Shown: one piece after another, positions 21,753-25,211 of the stretch
How the letters are laid out: each line of letters begins with the position of its first letter
Position numbering within the stretch: position 1 is the first letter of the stretch
NCBI GenBank assembly: GCA_041890515.1
Contig: JASDWX010000036.1
Coordinates: 1-25,211, forward strand
Length of the DNA stretch: 25,211 nucleotides
DNA from: Colwellia_A sp041890515
Lineage (GTDB): Bacteria; Pseudomonadota; Gammaproteobacteria; Enterobacterales; Alteromonadaceae
Direction of reading: 5' to 3'
Translations under genes and position numbers: made by a program
Notes under the pieces: model-generated
Databases searched by the model: none
Told to the model about the DNA's origin: nothing
Seen by the model: only the letters and a program-made list of their open reading frames with translations

Positions 21753-24512
21753 TTAGTGTGCCTGTTCCCAGTTATCACCAATACCTGCTTCAGCGATTAA
21801 CGGTACTTTTAATTCCACAGCCTCATTCATAATTTCAACAAGCTTTGCTGTTGTTTCATCAACGATATCTTGATGAATTTCAAACACCAATTCATCGTGT
21901 ACTTGCATCGTCATTTGGATGCGTGGATCATTCTGCGCTTGTATCCATTCATCTACTGCTAACATCGCTTTTTTAATAATGTCTGCGGCGGTACCTTGCA
22001 TAGGCGCATTAATAGCGGCGCGCTCCGCGCCTTTTCTGCGCATTGCATTTTTCGCTTTTATATCAGGTAAGTACAAACGACGGCCAAACCATGTTTCAAC
22101 ATAACCCTGCTCAGCAGCTTGCTGACGTGTATCTTCCATGTAAGCCATTACATTAGGATAACGCTCGAAGTATTTATCCATGTACTCTTGTGCACGATGA
22201 CGAGGCACATCAAGTTGTTTTGCTAAACCAAAAGCAGACATGCCGTAAATCAAACCAAAGTTTACCGCTTTAGCACTACGACGTTGCTCAACCGTTACAT
22301 CGGCTAACTCAACACCAAATATTTCAGCCGCTGTCGCTTTATGCACATCACGCCCTTCTGAAAAAGCAGACACTAAAACAGGATCATCAGATAAATGCGC
22401 CATGATGCGTAATTCTATTTGAGAATAATCTATCGCTACTATTTTATGATCTTTAGGCGCAATAAAGGCTAAGCGAATTTTACGGCCTTCTTCACTACGA
22501 ATTGGGATGTTTTGTAAGTTTGGATCGGTCGAAGATAAACGTCCGGTCGCTGCAACCGCTTGTTGATATGAAGTATGTACTCGACCTGATTTACAGACTA
22601 ATAATGGCAACTTATCTGTGTAAGTTGATTTTAACTTACTTAAACCACGGTTTTCTAAAATAACTTTAGGTAATGGGTAATCTAATGCGAGTTCTTGTAA
22701 AACTTCTTCAGCCGTTGAAGGTGCACCTTTTGGCGTTTTCTTAATAACGGGTATTTTTAACTCTTCAAACAATATTTTTTGCAATTGTTTAGGTGAAGCT
22801 AAATTAAAGACCTGCCCTGCAATATCATGTGCTTGAATTTCTAATTCTTGTAAACGCATGCCTATAGAGTGGCTTTGTTCATTCAATAAATCAGAATCTA
22901 TTAATACACCGTGTTGCTCCATACGCCCCAAAATAGGCAGTAATGGCATTTCAATATCATTAAATACAGCCAACTGATCTTTATGTTTTTCTAATTGAGG
23001 AAAAATGGCTTGATGTAAGCGCAAAGTAATATCAGCATCTTCTGCAGCATACGGCCCTGCTTTTTCAATATCTATTTTATTAAAAGTTAACTTTTTAGCG
23101 CCCTTACCTGCAATTTCTTCAAAACTTATCGTTTTGTAGCCTAAATATTTAGTCGCTAACGCATCCATATTATGACGAGTCGCGACACTGTTTAAGCAGT
23201 AAGATTCGATCATGGTATCAAAAGTAATACCTTGCATCTCTATGTCGTAGCGTGAAAGTACATTGGCATCGTATTTTAAATTTTGCCCCACTTTGGCTTT
23301 TGTTTTGTCTTCTAACAAAGGTTTTAATTGTGCAAGTACCCAATCACGATCGAGTTGTTGGGGTGCATCTTCATAATCATGTGTAAGAGGCACGTATGCG
23401 GCAGTGCCTGCTTCAATAGAAAACGATAAACCAACGAGTTTAGCCTTCATATAATCAACACTGGTGGTTTCAGTATCAAAGGCAAAAAGATCAGCACTTT
23501 TTAATTTTTCGACCCATGAAGTGAAATCTGCTTCATTAAGAATAATTTGATAGTCAGTTTCAATAGCATCTGCGGTTGGAAGGCTTTCTTGAATGGCTTC
23601 ACTACTTGCACTTTCTTTTGCAGGTGAGCTATCAGAAGATGAACCAATTTTTTGTAAATCGGCTAACAGTCGACGAAGTTCATATGTAGTATAAAGCTCG
23701 GTGAGTTTTTCAATATTAGCTTCACCCGGTTGAAGTTGCTCAGCGGTTTGCTCTAGTGGCACATCAAGTTTAATCGTCGCAAGCTCATAAGAAAGCGGCA
23801 AAAATTTGATCGCTTCACGCAAATATTCACCAATTTTTCCTTTGACGTTATCAGCATTAGCCATTACATTTTCTAGGTTTTCATGTTCAAGCAACCATTT
23901 AACCGCTGTTTTAGGACCACACTTATTAACACCTGGAATATTATCGACCTTATCTCCCATCAACGCTAAGTAATCAATTATTTGATCAGGGCGCACGCCA
24001 AATTTTTCAACGACACCCGCTACATCCATCCTTACATCAGTCATGGTATTAATAAGCGTGACGTGTTTATCAACTAACTGTGCCATGTCTTTATCGCCGG
24101 TTGAAATGACCGTATCGATACCTGCTTTACTGGCTTGATCAGCTAAAGTACCAATAACATCATCAGCTTCTACGCCTTCTATTACTAATAATGGTAACCC
24201 CATAGCTTCAACAATTTCATGTATGGGTGCAATTTGAGTACGCAGATCATCCGGCATTGGTGGACGGTTAGCTTTATATTCTGGATACATGTCATTACGG
24301 AAAGTTTTACCTTTCGCATCAAATATCACAATAACATTGCCATTTGGGTAATCTTTTTTAAGACTTTTTAACATATTCAACACGCCAGTAATAGCACCGG
24401 TAGGTTGCCCATCTTTTGTCGATAAAGCTTGTAGATATGGAACATGGTAAGCACGAAATAAGTACGAAGAACCATCTACTAAAATGAGTGGCGATAAAGC
24501 AGAGTTTGTCAT
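21753..24512 (-). CDS. polA: DNA polymerase I
   Basis: 919 residues against 928 in E. coli. It removes RNA primers, fills gaps and repairs DNA. The 5'-3' exonuclease (about 1-290) shows LVDGSSYLFRAYH, FDAKGKTFR, EGVEADDVIG and TGDKDM. The 3'-5' proofreading domain (about 320-510) keeps D346 and E348 in FAFDTETT and the later YAAEDADITLR, so it is probably active, which is not true of all bacterial Pol I. The polymerase domain has motif A VAIDYSQIELR, motif B RRSAKAVNFGLIYG and motif C MQVHDELVFE. The N-terminus matches E. coli from the LILVDGSSYL block, supporting the ATG at 24512. The upstream ribosome site is weak. Confidence 0.98.
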   Translation of the reverse strand: MTNSALSPLILVDGSSYLFRAYHVPYLQALSTKDGQPTGAITGVLNMLKSLKKDYPNGNVIVIFDAKGKTFRNDMYPEYKANRPPMPDDLRTQIAPIHEIVEAMGLPLLVIEGVEADDVIGTLADQASKAGIDTVISTGDKDMAQLVDKHVTLINTMTDVRMDVAGVVEKFGVRPDQIIDYLALMGDKVDNIPGVNKCGPKTAVKWLLEHENLENVMANADNVKGKIGEYLREAIKFLPLSYELATIKLDVPLEQTAEQLQPGEANIEKLTELYTTYELRRLLADLQKIGSSSDSSPAKESASSEAIQESLPTADAIETDYQIILNEADFTSWVEKLKSADLFAFDTETTSVDYMKAKLVGLSFSIEAGTAAYVPLTHDYEDAPQQLDRDWVLAQLKPLLEDKTKAKVGQNLKYDANVLSRYDIEMQGITFDTMIESYCLNSVATRHNMDALATKYLGYKTISFEEIAGKGAKKLTFNKIDIEKAGPYAAEDADITLRLHQAIFPQLEKHKDQLAVFNDIEMPLLPILGRMEQHGVLIDSDLLNEQSHSIGMRLQELEIQAHDIAGQVFNLASPKQLQKILFEELKIPVIKKTPKGAPSTAEEVLQELALDYPLPKVILENRGLSKLKSTYTDKLPLLVCKSGRVHTSYQQAVAATGRLSSTDPNLQNIPIRSEEGRKIRLAFIAPKDHKIVAIDYSQIELRIMAHLSDDPVLVSAFSEGRDVHKATAAEIFGVELADVTVEQRRSAKAVNFGLIYGMSAFGLAKQLDVPRHRAQEYMDKYFERYPNVMAYMEDTRQQAAEQGYVETWFGRRLYLPDIKAKNAMRRKGAERAAINAPMQGTAADIIKKAMLAVDEWIQAQNDPRIQMTMQVHDELVFEIHQDIVDETTAKLVEIMNEAVELKVPLIAEAGIGDNWEQAH

Positions 24513-24611
24513 GATGATATGCGACTAGAAGTGAAATTTGGCTAAGGATGCCATATTCAGTGTTTTCACTCCACTTAATCTAGAAAATTAGTCACAAAAG
24601 ATCATGTAAAA

Positions 24612-24620
24612 TGTGGATAA
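24612..24620 (-). promoter_or_regulatory. DnaA box
   Basis: TGTGGATAA, the exact reverse complement of the high-affinity box TTATCCACA, 100 bp upstream of the polA start. Confidence 0.5.
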
Positions 24621-24754
24621 GTATGTTGAAAACAACGAAAAAATCCATAAAGACCAAATAGCCATTATGGTGAGTAACTCTTTAAATGATTGTTTTTATT
24701 GGGAAAAGGTAACTTGAAAATCCTTTTTCACATATTTTTTATTATTTTTATTTA

Positions 24755-24763
24755 TGTGGATAA
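24755..24763 (-). promoter_or_regulatory. DnaA box
   Basis: A second exact TGTGGATAA, same orientation, 143 bp from the first. A degenerate box, TTTTTCACA (one mismatch), lies between them at 24724-24732, and a partial inverted TTATCC follows at once. Confidence 0.5.
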
Positions 24764-25146
24764 AAATTTATCCTGACGTTTTATAGCATCTTATTATTTG
24801 TTTGTTTTTTGTGCTAATTAAATAAACGAGGTAAGAGAGTACCAGAATTTCTCCTCAACACCAGACAATTATTAAATTTTTTTGATGCTATATTACGCCT
24901 TTAAATAACTAAAAAACATAAGCTAATAACGCCAAGACTTTCCGCGATTTTTCCTGTAGACACATAAACGTATATTTATGAAAAATTTTTAAAAAATGTA
25001 AATTATCGAATAGGTACTTGCCAGAAAATCGCACAACTCTTATTCATAGTTATTTCTATTAACTAAAAGCGCTATTCGACTTTTTTATCAAATCATTCTG
25101 GTCAGACCTATATTGAGTAGATGACTTTGACGTGATATTGTGAACA

Positions 25147-25164
25147 AATAATAATAATAATAAT
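25147..25164 (+). repeat. (AAT)6 microsatellite
   Basis: Six perfect AAT units near the right edge of the window, in non-coding sequence. Confidence 0.9.
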
Positions 25165-25211
25165 GGCTATGTTCCCGCTAAGTGTTGTTGAGCTTTGAAC
25201 AGGTTGTTTTT

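Larger units (their letters stand above)
24513..25211. other. AT-rich gene-free region upstream of polA
   Basis: About 700 bp with no credible gene. It contains two perfect DnaA boxes (24612-24620 and 24755-24763), a CATAAA/TTTATG hairpin at 24963-24980 followed by A and T runs, and six AAT units at 25147-25164 near the window edge. The polA promoter must lie at its left end, but I could not identify it with confidence. Confidence 0.6.

Noticed and set aside
24714..24776. 20-residue hydrophobic peptide (MKILFHIFFIIFIY...) with an AAAGG site, type I toxin-like
   Set aside because: It needs a TTG start, overlaps the second DnaA box, and phenylalanine/isoleucine runs arise easily in T-rich DNA. 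No antisense RNA promoter was evident.
24513..25211. Chromosomal origin oriC
   Set aside because: Two DnaA boxes and AT-richness are suggestive, but there is no box cluster, no tandem AT 13-mers and no adjacent mnmG, mioC or dnaA.
25163..25211. Gene start at the right edge (MAMFPLSVVEL)
   Set aside because: It meets a TGA after 11 codons and has no ribosome site. A frameshift could be imagined, but the window ends.

Overview
This window looks like chromosomal DNA of an AT-rich marine gammaproteobacterium, most likely an Alteromonadales member of the Colwellia/Thalassotalea type. That is an inference from low GC, the protein families present, and the ubiC-ubiA > < plsB arrangement shared with other gammaproteobacteria. 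I see no tRNA, rRNA, CRISPR array, insertion sequence or prophage.

Layout. 1-2700 is a sparse, partly decayed stretch: a small SpoIIAA/STAS-like protein (-), a two-helix membrane protein (+), a broken outer-membrane beta-barrel gene with three in-frame stops, and a DUF1569/DinB-like protein with a twin-arginine leader (+). 2732-5048 (-) is a possible envelope-sensing block: ECF sigma factor, a four-helix membrane protein three bases behind it, and a WD40-repeat lipoprotein. 5383-5868 (-) is a NYN-domain nuclease, divergent from plsB. plsB (+) converges on ubiC-ubiA (-), the first two steps of ubiquinone synthesis. A secreted FliL-like protein (+) follows, then glpE-glpG (-), a DUF952 protein (+), an aspartate/aromatic aminotransferase (-) and a DUF445 membrane protein (-). 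15062-16634 (+) holds a periplasmic cyclophilin, a small secreted protein with a phospholipase-A2-like CCxxHD motif, and the last ~50 codons of a lost histidine kinase. greB (-) and a large M16 metallopeptidase lipoprotein (-) come next. The M16 gene is divergent from a two-gene operon (+) of a membrane SPFH protein and an Arc-like ribbon-helix-helix protein. The window closes with polA (-) and about 700 bp of gene-free AT-rich DNA carrying two perfect DnaA boxes.

Most interesting signals. (1) Downstream of polA, in the position of spf (Spot 42) in enterobacteria, there is a complete small-RNA cistron: TTTACA-N18-TATAAT promoter, ~90-nt transcript, a hairpin showing the anti-Shine-Dalgarno loop UCUCCUCAUG, and a terminator with seven U. 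(2) The SPFH/RHH operon promoter has its -10 inside a perfect 25-bp palindrome made of two TGATATCA boxes one helical turn apart, as expected of a ribbon-helix-helix autorepressor. (3) A PLA2-like secreted protein has a signal peptide built from an 18-bp tandem repeat. (4) The ECF sigma gene lies with a membrane partner that resembles no anti-sigma family I recognise, behind a 13-bp leader hairpin. (5) A possible short transcription unit lies between greB and the M16 gene. All regulatory and RNA calls were made by eye and are unconfirmed.
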